DNA from: Diplonema papillatum
Taxonomy: Eukaryota; Euglenozoa; Diplonemea; Diplonemida; Diplonemidae
Assembly (NCBI GenBank): GCA_030068145.1
Contig: JAPJBO010000362.1
Location: forward strand, 1 to 64,000
Reading direction: 5' to 3'
Length of the DNA: 64,000 nt
Positions 30,360 to 40,489 of this stretch are shown here, in pieces; position 1 is the stretch's first letter; each line of letters starts with the position of its first letter. Under the pieces are notes generated by a model, which ran no database searches, was not told the origin of the DNA, and saw only the letters and a program-made list of their open reading frames with translations. The position numbers were made by a program, and so were the translations under genes.

Positions 30360-31772
30360 TCAGTTCAAGCCAAAGGCGGAATCCGTGTATGCGTTGCCGA
30401 ACATGTTGGCGCTGTCGAAGGCCTTTTTTGCAGCCTTGAACCGGTCCACATTGGCCTGCCCATAGAGTGCCACGACATCGGAATACTTCACATCGTTCAC
30501 TTTGCCCCAGTGCGGGCGGGCTCCGTGGGTGAGCAAGCGGGCTTCGAGCTTGACGCGGATATGGTGGTCAACTACCTTGTTGAAGAACGGGATGTCGATG
30601 AACGCCCACATCCCCCCCCACCCGGCAGACGCAGCGTTGGGCGCCACGAGCGAGTCGCTGCTGGCTTGGAACCTGATGGCAATGAAGAACCCGATGTCCT
30701 GCACGGGCCCCAACACATCCATCAGTGCAGCCCAGACCACCATCAGCTTGTCCAACGGGCACACGTATTCCGTGTCCGTATAAGTCGTTAAAGGATACCA
30801 TCCCTTCGGCGCCTGCGAGGCGAGTGCGTCAAAGCTGACCTTCACCGGCGGTGCCCGGGCAGACATCCCGGTGAAGAACCCTTCCAGCACCTCGGGGATC
30901 CTCGTCGGGTCCCTCACCATGCTCCGTATCGAGGTCTCCTGGTAGCGGCCCACCCATTCGTCGCGAGCGTACGACTCCTCCAGGTCAATCGGCACCGCGG
31001 GTTCCCCAACGCGGTTTTGGAGCGCCGCGATCACCTTCTGCTCTTCGGTTTGGATGAACACTAAATACACCACGCTGTAGTTGTAAGTCTGCAGGTCGTT
31101 TTCAATGACGTCGAGGGTCCAGTTTGCAATTGGCATCACCCCCGTCGACTCGTGGATATAAAACTGATCGGTCAGCTGCAGGGTTACTTCCAGAACAACC
31201 CCCAGCATGCCGAGGTTCGTTTTTGCGGCGGTAAAATGCGGGTCTCCGCGACAGAGGCGGTGGGTACCCCCGTTGCTGTCCATCAGCGTCAGGCGGACGA
31301 CTTGGTCGGAAAATGAAGTCGAGGTATTGACGTTGCTCCCGTGGGTGCCGGTTGCGATAACACCTCCAATCGACTGCAAATCGATGGCTCCCATCCCTTG
31401 CAAGGCCAACCCGAGCGGGTGGAGGTGTTCCACCAGCGCATGCACGACCAACCCGGACTGCACGGTCACCTGCTTCAACCGTTTGTCAACCCGCAGAACC
31501 CGGTTGAAGTTCTGCATATCAATGACAACCTGTCCCTCATCGCTCGTAGAGAGGTCCCCCCATGTATGCCCGCTGCCGCCGACCACACGCACCCGGTGCC
31601 CTTGGGCGCTGGCCCGCTTCACAATGCGCCGCACCTGCCACTCACTGTGGGGGAGGTGGATCTTCCTCGGGTACGAGACGTGCGCGCCGTTGAAGTTCTC
31701 ATGCCGTATGACGGAGCCTGCGGCGGCCGGCAGCAGGGCGCCGACCAGCAAGGCAAGGCGTAGGGTTGCCAT
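30360..31772 (-). CDS. Secreted FAD-linked aldonolactone oxidase (ALO/GULO family)
   Basis: 470 residues from the ATG at 31772; the frame is open further upstream only through a poly(A) tract. Residues 1-20 form a signal peptide (MATLRLALLVGALLPAAAGS). The FAD-binding PCMH-type domain covers about 35-210: VRVVGGSGHTWGD places the histidine used for covalent flavin in this family at H69, and SIGGVIATGTHG is the second flavin loop. The C-terminal D-arabinono-lactone-oxidase domain ends with the family's HWxK motif as HWGK at 421-424. Family members oxidise aldonolactones to ascorbate or related compounds, reducing O2 or cytochrome c. No introns are seen. The substrate (L-galactono-, L-gulono- or D-arabinono-lactone) cannot be decided from sequence. 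Confidence 0.9.
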   Translation of the reverse strand: MATLRLALLVGALLPAAAGSVIRHENFNGAHVSYPRKIHLPHSEWQVRRIVKRASAQGHRVRVVGGSGHTWGDLSTSDEGQVVIDMQNFNRVLRVDKRLKQVTVQSGLVVHALVEHLHPLGLALQGMGAIDLQSIGGVIATGTHGSNVNTSTSFSDQVVRLTLMDSNGGTHRLCRGDPHFTAAKTNLGMLGVVLEVTLQLTDQFYIHESTGVMPIANWTLDVIENDLQTYNYSVVYLVFIQTEEQKVIAALQNRVGEPAVPIDLEESYARDEWVGRYQETSIRSMVRDPTRIPEVLEGFFTGMSARAPPVKVSFDALASQAPKGWYPLTTYTDTEYVCPLDKLMVVWAALMDVLGPVQDIGFFIAIRFQASSDSLVAPNAASAGWGGMWAFIDIPFFNKVVDHHIRVKLEARLLTHGARPHWGKVNDVKYSDVVALYGQANVDRFKAAKKAFDSANMFGNAYTDSAFGLN

Positions 31773-31784
31773 TCGACCTTTCGT

Positions 31785-31892
31785 AGGGTTTTTTTTTTTT
31801 TTTTTTTTTTTGTATAAGCACCTGCTTTGTACGAAATACTTGAGGGGGCTTGCCAGCTTCAAAAGATCAAAGGAGGCAACTGTGCTGTAACT
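31785..31892 (-). mobile_element. SINE-like retroposon in the lactone oxidase leader
   Basis: On the minus strand this matches 28503-28632 (shared TACAAAGCAGGTGCTTATAC) and ends in about 22 A's (31789-31811), only 13-17 bp upstream of the lactone oxidase ATG and in the same sense. It is probably transcribed as part of the 5' leader. Confidence 0.55.
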
Positions 31893-31985
31893 ACATTCGA
31901 TGAGGAAGGCATCTGGCGCTAAGGGACGAGTGGGCCTACAACAGCGTCAGTGGTAAACAAAGGGACGAGTGGGCCTACAACAGCG

Positions 31986-32640
31986 TCAATGAAGGGCCGA
32001 TTGCAGCAGCCTTGGGTTAGTCATCATATTTTTGTGCATGACCCCCACTTTGTCGACGCACGCTTCATACTCCGGCCACGTGGCGAAGTTCAGCGTTCTT
32101 GGGCTCGCAATCCACGCATTGAGGTACGCCTCCATAGCGCTCCTCGGGATGCCGCTGCCACGTTCATACGGGCCATTGAGCCCGAGCATTAGCACGTCGG
32201 TCAGCGTCTGCTCGTGAAGCCTCTTCCTGGCTTTTGTCAACACCCTTTTCATGTTTGAAAAGACACGCTCGACCGATGCTGTCCCCATTGGCAGGACAAC
32301 AGCAATGGCAAACAGATTGTTTGTCTCTGGAAATGCCGTCGAAAGGTTCGATGACACCTTCCGTCGGCAGCACCACCTCCCGCACAGGCACATTAGCTGA
32401 GCGAAAAAACGAGCCCAGTTTCTGTAGACCGCGAATGTCATGCACTTTCTTTGGCCCCATTTTCCACTTTCTCCCAATCCTGTTCTGGTAGCGGTTGCAT
32501 TGTGTAGCAGCGCAAACATGTTGGTCGATGTGCTTCTCCACATTGGTGCCACACGGTGGCACCAATGTGGTACCCCGTGGTACCACTGTGGTACCCCGTG
32601 GTGCACGGTAGTAGTACACTGTGGTACCCTGTACACACTG
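31986..32640 (-). pseudogene. hAT transposase remnant (C-terminal dimerisation domain)
   Basis: The last ~130 codons match the hAT family dimerisation region: a helix with NLFAIAVVLPMGTASVERVF, then SNMKRVLTKARKRL and LMLGLNG. The upstream part is short and frame-shifted (a Cys-rich reading near 32400 replaces the expected helix), and no BED finger or catalytic DDE region is visible. It is a truncated, probably inactive copy; it could be the relic of the autonomous partner for hAT-type elements such as 61047-61358. Confidence 0.75.
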
Positions 32641-32645
32641 TAGTA
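32550..32645. repeat. GTGGTACC-type short repeats
   Basis: Interleaved direct and inverted copies of GTGGTACCCCGTG/GGTACCAC lie at the head of the hAT remnant. Confidence 0.6.
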
Positions 32646-32774
32646 CTGTGGGTAGCCGGTTCCTCCGGGAAAATAATAATAGCTGAGATTTTTTTTTTCT
32701 TGACCCAGACCAGGTTCCAGACCAACTCTGGTCTGGCGACCAGCTGACCCCCCCCAAGCTAGTAGGCTGGTAGC

Positions 32775-33060
32775 AGGGAAAGCCTGCTACACGGGAGCCA
32801 AGCTTCACGTGTTCGGCGGTACTGCAGAGCCACGGGCCTACGGGTCAAGTGGCTCTGGCGATTTCCCAGACTAAAGCATCAAGGCTTGGCGCACCTTGGG
32901 GCTTGGCGCTCGCGCTGAACGCAAGCTCGTCGAGACGGTCAGCCGCAGGGCAGAGCGGACGGGGTTGTGGCACTGTGCTGCCTCCGACTCAAGCTTCGCA
33001 AGCTGTGGTTGACCGTCACGTTCCTGGACCAGGAGCGGCCTTTTTCTTTTTCTTTTTTCT
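32775..33060 (+). repeat. Dispersed repeat R1, second full copy
   Basis: Matches 27722-28010 over its whole length and ends in a CTTTTTCTTTTT tract. Confidence 0.8.
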
Positions 33061-33069
33061 TTTTCTTTT

Positions 33070-34360
33070 CTTCTTCTTTCATATAGGTAGCGCCACGAAG
33101 TTCAGGATGCTGTCGAGAAAGGCGGTCCTGTGCAGAACGGGGCTTGGAATGGGCTGGCCTGAAGGGCAGCACGTCCTTCGTGAGAGACGGTTGGTCCTGG
33201 CTATCACCCATGCTCCGAGAGCACAGAAATCCGTGTCGGGTAGAGGTCTGCATGAATGAAAATCAAAGACTGGCAAATGAAAGAGACTGGCATTCATAAA
33301 GGCAAGAACGCTTATCAATAGAGTGAGTCAATCACATTCTGAATCGGAGCAGCACTCCGCTCTAGTGACGTAGCTAACTAATCTGGCATGACCTCGCCTC
33401 GAGAAGCTCAAACGGCGGTGTTAACATTCCACAGAAGGGATCGTTCGCGATTCAAGAAGAGGGATGCCGATTAGAATGAGTATGAGTGGCATACCACATG
33501 CTCTCCATACAACCGTATGATGAGCAATCAGTCGAAACACGCAGGGCGCCCACTCGAAGTAAGACCCCCACCTCGTAGATAATTTACAGTCGCTTGCTTG
33601 ACTGAAAAGCGCACGTTTTGACACATCGGAGAAGGTGGGAGGAGCAATGCAATACTGCCCCGTCCGATGTGTGCATTTGTATCACAAAAGGGGGCGAGGG
33701 GAGGAGGAGAGGGGGATAACGTTGTTGAACCGAAAACAGGCTGTGTTGCACTTTGATGCGCGTTCTCGACAGCATGCTGCAAGTCACCCGAATCAGATTT
33801 GTGGTAAACCACGCCAAGCTGGAGTCCGTCCCAGTCTCAGAGGTTCTAGAACGGTGTGTGTGTGGAATGGATGTACTCACTTGTTTTTGCAGCGAATTGC
33901 GACATGCGGAGTAGATCGTGTGCCTCGTACCATGTTGCAACCCGCAAACCAGGCCAGACCAGACCACGGGTACAGGAGCCTGCTTAGGACGCACACGAGA
34001 TACTGGCTTTCGTACTGCCATTCGATACGGTTCGCCAAGAACCCGAGGAAACTCGGATGAATCCGTACGGAGGCACTAGACACGCGCCGTTGGAGACGGG
34101 ACGATTCGGGGAAACCGTCGGCGCGCTCTCATTCAGGATCCGTTGATCGAGCGCCACCTTTTTTCGAACCTTGCGATCCGAGCCAGTCTGTGGCGCTCGT
34201 CCATCAATCGGGGAATGATACTTCAGCGCCGCGACGTTTTCAAGCAAAAAGCCCGGGTGACCAAGCGAATTTTCACTCTAAAATACTCGAGGGACTGCCG
34301 TGTGCTCATTCCGACGGAGAAGGGGAGAAAACAATGCAACCACAAACTGTTGTGTCCTGA
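33070..34360. other. No recognised gene
   Basis: Only short overlapping frames; no repeat with a second copy in the window was noticed. Confidence 0.35.
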
Positions 34361-34369
34361 ACGCTTACG

Positions 34370-34556
34370 CCCGCCACTAAACCCAGAGTTACCTGTGTTT
34401 CGTGTGGGCTTCAGCACATGTACCTCCTTTGAGATTGGAATATTGTTGCGATAGTGGGGAGTCATCGGCATGCCGATGAGTACCACACGATTGACCTTTG
34501 AAATTTCGCAACTGGCAGTCTCCTCAAGTATTTCCTACACAGCAGGTGCTTATACG
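34370..34556 (+). mobile_element. SINE-like retroposon, copy 2, carrying an insertion
   Basis: Same sequence as 28503-28632 but interrupted after CCTTTGA (34426-34432) by 62 bp and a second CCTTTGA (34495-34501). The inserted body contains the palindrome TCATCGGCATGCCGATGA. Confidence 0.65.
34433..34494. mobile_element. 62-bp insertion with 7-bp target duplication and central palindrome
   Basis: Uninterrupted copies at 28566 and 31850 (minus) serve as empty-site references. The flanking direct repeat is CCTTTGA. The centre is an 18-bp perfect palindrome. Confidence 0.6.
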
Positions 34557-34802
34557 AATGTTATTCGGAGCCGCCTCCTACGCACTATACAACAAAAGAA
34601 CAACTAGAACGAGACTCGGGCGATAAAGGTTCAGCAAGCCCATCTTCGTCACGCCGAAAGAAAGTGGGCCCGCGAGGCTGCGTGCTCGAAAGCTGAGCCG
34701 AGGCGGAAACAATTGGCCGAATAGTGCGCATAAAGCATGTTGGCTTCGTTCTTCCTTCTTTTCCTCATTCGAGGAGGGCTTCTTCTTTCTTTTTGAATTA
34801 CT

Positions 34803-34822
34803 GGGGGGGGGGGGGGGGGGGG
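34803..34822. repeat. G homopolymer, about 20 bp
   Basis: An uninterrupted run of G. Confidence 0.95.
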
Positions 34823-35376
34823 CGTGCGGGCGCGTCGGAACAAACTAGAAGCTCGTCAACACGCAAACCGCAGCTGATACAAGACTAATGAACGGTGCTA
34901 TCCAATGGCAAATGTAGGACTCCTGTAGGATATGGCTATCACACCAACACACCACCAGGGCATACACTTTAGGTGTCCGCGTGCATAGGAAGAGTTCATC
35001 CAAAGGAACAACAGAAAGTGACTTGCCCGTACAAGTAAGTCTTCCGAAGTTGCTTACTCCAAAAAAAAAAAGTGTCATATTTTCCGAGGCGCAGTCGTCG
35101 ATGCGTGACGTTCCTGACCAAGGGTCGCGGCTTCGGCCCGCTCCCGCCAGTGGGCTTTTTTTTTTGAAACCCGGTCAAGTCATTCGCAACCCTTTTTCCC
35201 CGGGTCCCGAACTTGCCACCACACGTCGGGCGGACTCGCACAAACCCCGGCCTGAGCAACACGTTTTTCCGCTAGAATCGCAAGGGGGTGTCCTACGCCC
35301 CATTCGACTTGGGGAGGGCTTTCCTCATACCGAACGGGCTGGGAGATTGGTTGGGACTCCCAAACTGAAACATGTC

Positions 35377-35660
35377 ACAGTTTCACTGAGGGAGTTGATA
35401 CACCACGAAAGTCGATTAGAGAACTTCACACAGCCTTCAGGGTGTGGTTGGTTCAAAGAAAGGTGAAGAATGGCTAAAGATAAAGTGGTGTCACCTGAGG
35501 GGGTAATCTCAGGGCCGCCTACGTGATCAGCCGCTAAGCAGCGGCTGCCGGCTCATCCCGTGACACCTTTTATATGTACATTATTGAAAGAGTAGCGTTG
35601 GCACTCTTACAGGTTCGTTCCCTCGTAGCTCGCCGGGAACGGGCACTCCAGTGAAACTGG
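35377..35660 (+). repeat. Dispersed repeat R3
   Basis: Begins CAGTTTCACTGAGGGAGTTG and continues through GGTGTCACCTGAGGGGG to CTCGCCGGGAACGGGCACTC. Whole or partial copies: 38423-38560, 48355-48560, 49375-49480, 49740-49870, 56980-57105. A linked block (GTTTCCCCGGG...CACTCAACATTCCC) follows at 35745-35835, 38845-38935, 49515-49575 and 49895-49950. Nature unknown; multicopy and non-coding. Confidence 0.75.
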
Positions 35661-35839
35661 GTATGCTACCGTTTCAGGTTTGGATTTTGGGAGCATTGCC
35701 TCATGTGAATTCTGAGACCAAAAAAAAAAACACAAGGTTCCAACCCCCCGGTGACCTCGCCCAAGCTCGTTTCCCCGGGTCAAGGCAGCCACTCAACATT
35801 CCCTTGCGCTAGTGTGCTATCAGTTACAAAGACGTGTCC

Positions 35840-36500
35840 CTTTCTTCTAGGCAGTTCTCGTCAGCCAGAAACTCCTATGTGGAGCTAGTTTCAGGACGAG
35901 TTAATACGCCGGTTCGCGGTGAGTATGAGCTTCGCATTTCCTCCCACATTTCATGTTTGGTGTATAAAAAGAAAAGAACCCGTTTTGCCGATGTCGCCCA
36001 TCCAGCCCCCCGTCGAAAAATGGGGTTGTTTTCGTTTCCGACAAACGAGTAAGTGTCAGACCCAAAGGCAGTAGATTTCGCATGCAGCGGGGGTTTTTTC
36101 TTTCTAGCATGCAATGTGTGTGGAAAACCGCCCGAGTAGGACCCTCTGATCATGATCGTTTTGCCACGTGAACAACCACGTCCAGTCTGCCAGCACTGGC
36201 CATGCGGTCTGCAGTTCTTCTTTCTCCTACTCTCGCGGTGCGGTTTCTTCTTTGCTGCGCCAGTCTGTTGCCTTGCGACTTTCTTATGTTCGACAAAGTG
36301 CGTTAGTCTGTTGTGAACCAACCGAGGTTGACGTGCAGTCTGGCGTCTTTCGGCCTCTCTCGGTATCCTTCCTTTGAGCGGCGGTCAATCTGTTCTTTTC
36401 TTTCCTTTTTTCCTGCTTCCTGTTTCCGACGATATTCGCTGAGAATTTCGCTCGGTCAGTTTCTTGTGTTGGCCGTCGATTCCGAAGGACGATCCGTTTG
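35840..36500. other. No recognised gene
   Basis: Only short frames, between R3-linked repeat and the R2 copy downstream of the GH3 gene. Confidence 0.35.
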
Positions 36501-36511
36501 GGTTTGAGTTT

Positions 36512-36558
36512 CCGACGATCCCGAATGGACGTACAGATTGGTGTCTTTCGACCTTTTT
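36512..36558 (+). repeat. Dispersed repeat R2, copy 2
   Basis: Nearly identical to 30278-30325. It lies about 160 bp past the GH3 stop codon and runs into a poly(T) tract. Confidence 0.8.
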
Positions 36559-36717
36559 TTTTTTTTTTTTTTCGGTCTTCCTTTTTTTTTTTTTTGGAAC
36601 AACATACCACGCTGGACATGTCAGTACAAAAAAGAAAGTTGGCAGCGTTGGAACCTGCCGTGTAAGATACAAAACAGGTCCTTCGCACACACGTGCGCAA
36701 CGACGCCTTTTCTTTTT

Positions 36718-38405
36718 TCACGGAACTGTGAACGTCGCGGTCAGGGTGTCGGTGACGCTCGACAGGCCGACCCGCACAGTCCAGACGCCGCTTGCGATGG
36801 CGCGCTGCGTGAGGTCCTGCTCGGCGGTCAGGGCCAAGTCGTCGTATCCGACGGTGACGCTTTCCACCACCGACGCACCCTTTGCGACCGGCGTCCGCGC
36901 GAACGAAGCAAGCCGCTTCCACGGCCGCACGACTAGCCCCCCGGCAGGGGTCACGACGTAGACCTGCACCACCGCGGTGCCGTCGACACCGCCGGTGTTG
37001 GACACGGTGAACGACACTGTGAGCGGGGACGCGGCGCTCTCCGTGGTGAACACGGCTGTGGCGTTCGCCACGGTGAAGTTCGTGTACGACAACCCGTATC
37101 CGAAGGGAAACAACGGGCGAGCGACACCCCAAGGGTCGTCGACGTAACTGTCATAGCAGCGGCCGTCCGGGTCCTGCGGGCTCAGCGCGTTTGCGACCCA
37201 CTTCCCGACGACGTCTTGCTGGAACGGCGTGGCGCCCGAACCCACGTGTCCGACGGTCTTCGGCCACGGCGCATTCAGCCGCCCGCTCGGGTTGACCGCG
37301 CCCGTCAGCACATTCTTCAGCGCATTGCCCGCCTCCTCCCCAGGGCGACCGACCCACACCAGGTTCTGGATCCTCCCAAACAGCTCCGGTGTCCCGAAGG
37401 TCGCTGGGCGGCCGGTAAGCAGGACTACGATGACGGACGCGGGGTTAACGCCGCTGGCAGGGTCGAATATCGCGGCCAGCAGGTCCATCTGTCCGCCGGG
37501 CAAATCGAGCGACGCGCGGTCCATCCACTCACCGCAGGTCGTCCCGGAATCGCCGAGCACGACGATGCTGTACTTCGACGCCTGCATGACCGCTAGGCCA
37601 GCCTGTATCTCGGCCGCGCTGCTCGACGCGTTCGGAGACGCGCCGAAGGAGTACCGCGCGCCCGCGAACGCCTGCTGGACTGTCACGATGGCCGCGCCGA
37701 GCGAGGAATACGACCCCACGTACGAATCCGCCGCTTCCTGCGACGCGAGCCACCCCACGAGCGCCACGTCGGACCAGTCGTTCGCCGGCCGCGGCGGCAG
37801 CGGCAGGAGCCGCGCCTCGTTCAGCAGCAGCACCGTCCCCTGCTCGCTGGCCTCGCGCGCCAGCGCTCGGAACGCCGGCGGGTCGAGCCCCGCGGGGGGG
37901 CTGGTGAACGGGTTGTCGAAGAGGCCGGTTGCGAACTTCATCGCGAGCACGCGGCCAGCCGATTTGCGGACGTCGGTTTCGTCGAGGAGCCCCGCAGTCA
38001 CCGCCGCTTGAATGTTTTCGATGGAGTACGTGACCTGCCCACACTGCAAGTCTTGGTCGAGACCCCCCTTGATTGCGAGCGCAGCCGACTCGCTGACGTT
38101 CCTTGACACCCTGAACTGCTGCAGCACGTTGGCGTCGTTGCAGTCGGACAGCGTGATGGCTGACCCGAACCCGAGCTCTTCCCGCAGGATGGTGTTGATC
38201 GCGTATCCGTTCGCGTGCATCGGCACGTCGAGCACACTCTGGTGCGAAGGCATCGCGCCGCGGCCGCCGGCCTTCGCGAAGGCCCGCCACGGCTTCAAAT
38301 ACACGTCGCGCAGGATCCTCTCATTCATCTGAGCCGGCGCCGCGTTCAACCCGCCCACGGCAGCCCCATATGCGACGTAGTGCTTCGCCAAGGACACGAC
38401 ACGCC
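36718..38405 (-). CDS. GH3 glycoside hydrolase, exon 2 (catalytic nucleophile, C-terminal domains)
   Basis: Exon 2 starts at 38405 after a CAG acceptor (CACACAG) and joins exon 1 in phase 1, giving ...MKGRVVSLAKHYVAYG across the junction. The joined protein has 757 residues, normal for secreted GH3 enzymes. The AKH motif is at about 202-204; the nucleophile is D283 in LSDCND, where SDC is common in the xylosidase-like branch. The alpha/beta sandwich domain follows (ending near GRPGEEAGNALKNVLTG), and a fibronectin-III-like domain closes the protein (TVSNTGGVDGTAVVQVYV). It would release terminal beta-linked sugars outside the cell. Whether it is a glucosidase or xylosidase/arabinosidase is not decided. 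No further intron is needed. Confidence 0.88.
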
Positions 38406-38471
38406 CTGTGTGGGTGGGAAATCACAGTTTCACTGAGGGAGTTGATGGCACCCCCACGAAGGTCGATTAGA

Positions 38472-38513
38472 GTTTTGGGTTAGAATGCCAAAGAATCTGT
38501 AGCGATAATCTGC
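38472..38513. mobile_element. 42-bp LINE 3'-end insertion with 10-bp target duplication
   Basis: Matches the 3' end of the LINE at 15060 (TTAGAATG..AAAGAATCTGT). It is flanked by GTCGATTAGA at 38462-38471 and 38514-38523. The uninterrupted site, with a single GTCGATTAGA, is present in the R3 copy at 35411-35420. Confidence 0.75.
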
Positions 38514-38619
38514 GTCGATTAGAGAACTTCGCACGGCCTTCAGGGTGTGGTTGGTTCAAAGAAATGTGAAAACGGGGTTTTGCCTAGAGGCTTTTCGTGT
38601 TATTCTGCAGATGCTTTGA

Positions 38620-38835
38620 GCTATCATCGCTTACACCACCGTGTGTTGCTTTCTCACTCAGGACTTTGACCGGTTGTGTTTGTGTGATTTGTCGTGTCGG
38701 GGTAGACCCGCATGACCTCACGTCCGTTCAACACGTGGTTCGGTAGTTACAGCACTTGGGTTCCCTTCTGTTATTTGTCGGGCAGCATCGTCGAGCATTT
38801 CCTTTCAAGCTGGCGCTTATGTAAAAAACTCAAGC
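38620..38835 (+). repeat. Dispersed repeat, inverted copy at 54600-54830
   Basis: About 210 bp are shared in opposite orientation with 54600-54830 (GCATCGTCGAGCATTTCCTT / complement). It ends GCTTATGTAAAA and may be a diverged branch of the SINE-like family at 28503. Confidence 0.7.
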
Positions 38836-39150
38836 TTTCCAACCCCCCGGTGACCTCGCCCAAGCTCGTTTCCCCGGGTTAAGGCAGTCACTCAACATTC
38901 CCTTGCGCTAGTGCTATCAGTTACAAAGACGCGTTCTAACTTATCCCTTTCTTCTAGGCAGTTCTCGTCAGACAATACGAAGAGCAGAAGCTCCCGATGG
39001 TAGTGGCGGTAAGTTTCAGCTTGTCGTGTGAGTTTGATCAAAGCAACATCAAAACAGCCCTCAGCCACAGTCAACGCCGCGTGGCGGAATATGGCCGGTA
39101 GGCTCCAGCATTCTAGTGGGTAGCGTCTGCAGCTAAGTTTAGCTCACTTG

Positions 39151-39680
39151 TCACTTGGCTTTGTCAGCAAGGTGCAGGCGATGCACGGGCTCCATGATGA
39201 CCTCGTCGACGGCCCCACAGGCGTAAAACTCACTAGCCGTCGTGAAGAGGCCTCTGTCTGTAACAACCTTCTTCATCCTTGGGAGCAGTGCATCGCCAGG
39301 GAGATCGAACCCCAAGGCAAGGAGCGACTCTTGCAGCTTCTGAAAGTAGTCCAGCACGTACTGGAGATACTTCGTCGTCGTTGCTGGATCCTTCTGCCGC
39401 ACAAGTGCTGCAAGCACAAGCCGCGTCCTCCACCTCTGCTCCATCGTGTCCAGGTACGAGAACGTCAGGCAGAGGATATCCTTGCTCCCCGGAAGCTCTC
39501 CTGCATCCCCGGCAATGACGAAGTCACCACCCCCAAGCCGGAGCAGAAACTCCATGTCACCGAGGACAAGGTGCCTACCAAGCGCTCGGCGAACAGCCCT
39601 ATCGCCTGGAACTGGCCCGCACGGAATGCCGAAAGGCCCAAGTACTTACTGCGCTAAATTGAATATATGCGAGCTAATGC
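39151..39680 (-). pseudogene. Repeated coding fragment of unknown origin, copy 2
   Basis: 134 codons from the ATG at 39555, ending at a stop at 39151, nearly identical to 21526-22023 for the first ~110. The frame stays open upstream to about 39640 (GPFGIPCGPVPGDRAV), where an in-frame TAA stops it. This copy is less damaged than the first. Product unknown; it sits inside the GH3 intron in the same strand sense. Confidence 0.5.
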
Positions 39681-39689
39681 TGCCGGGCG

Positions 39690-40487
39690 CATCGGCTGAC
39701 GCGATGCGGGACCTGCCCGAACGCTGACGCGTGCTGCGGACGGGGGCATCACAGGGGTGGTGCTGGCCGCGACAGCAGCAGTGGCGACGGGGGTGGCGGT
39801 GGTCGTGGCGGCCGCTGCCGCGGCCGTGGCCGCGGCCGCGGCGGCCGAGGCGGCGGAGACGACAGTGACGGAGACGGCGGCGGCGGCCGCGGCACTGGTC
39901 GCGGCCGCGCACGCGGCGGCGGTCGCGGCAGCGGACGCGGCGGGGATCGCGGCGGCGGCGGCGGTGGCGGTCGCAGCCTAGGCGAGAGCGACGGCCTCAC
40001 AGGCCGGAAGCGGCGCGCGCCGTCCCCACCTGGAACACCTACCAGCCGTGGCCGGAGGAGGCGGACGACGAAGTCGCCCCCGAAGCGCGCCCCCCCGCCA
40101 GCAGGCAGGAAGCGACCCGCGCCCTGCACCCCCACGGCCTCTCCCGCAGCCGCGCTGCGCGCACGACGACGACGACGCGCCGATCTCGGCGACGACGGCA
40201 CTGGCCTCGCCGGCCCGAACACACCGCGCCCACCCGGCCCCGCCCGGCCCTCTTCGATGGCAGGCCCTGACTCGGGCCCTTTTACTGATTCTGGTTCCGA
40301 CCCTCCACGGGTCACACAACGATCGCACCCTCCCGCCGGCTCTTCCCGGCTACTCGCGTCCTCCGCATCGTGGCGTGCCTATCGGCGCAAGCGAGAAAGC
40401 GAAGACTCCGATTCCTTTTCGGATTATGAGATCGTGAGCAACTGCCAACAACAGTTATGCTCTACGCGAGATTTCTGTTCCCGCTGA
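39690..40487 (+). CDS. RGG-rich open segment, probable LINE ORF2 C-terminal relic
   Basis: A continuous plus-strand frame of about 265 codons ends at 40487. It starts with a Cys/His cluster (CGTCPNADACCGRGHHRGG) that resembles the finger array at the C-terminus of the LINE ORF2. It continues as a Gly/Arg-rich RGG tract (about 39770-39980), then a Lys/Arg/Pro-rich tail like other ORF2 tails, and ends acidic (SEDSDSFSDYEIV). It is antisense to the GH3 gene, within its intron. The alternative poly-Ala and Pro/Arg readings of the other frames are composition artefacts of GGC/CGC repeats. Confidence 0.45.
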   Translation, partial: HRLTRCGTCPNADACCGRGHHRGGAGRDSSSGDGGGGGRGGRCRGRGRGRGGRGGGDDSDGDGGGGRGTGRGRARGGGRGSGRGGDRGGGGGGGRSLGESDGLTGRKRRAPSPPGTPTSRGRRRRTTKSPPKRAPPPAGRKRPAPCTPTASPAAALRARRRRRADLGDDGTGLAGPNTPRPPGPARPSSMAGPDSGPFTDSGSDPPRVTQRSHPPAGSSRLLASSASWRAYRRKRESEDSDSFSDYEIVSNCQQQLCSTRDFCSR

Positions 40488-40489
40488 GC

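Noticed and set aside
39757..40315. Poly-Ala (plus) and Pro/Arg-rich (minus) proteins
   Set aside because: Alternative frames of a GGC/CGC-rich tract; the third frame, with a Cys/His cluster and normal flanks, is more plausible.
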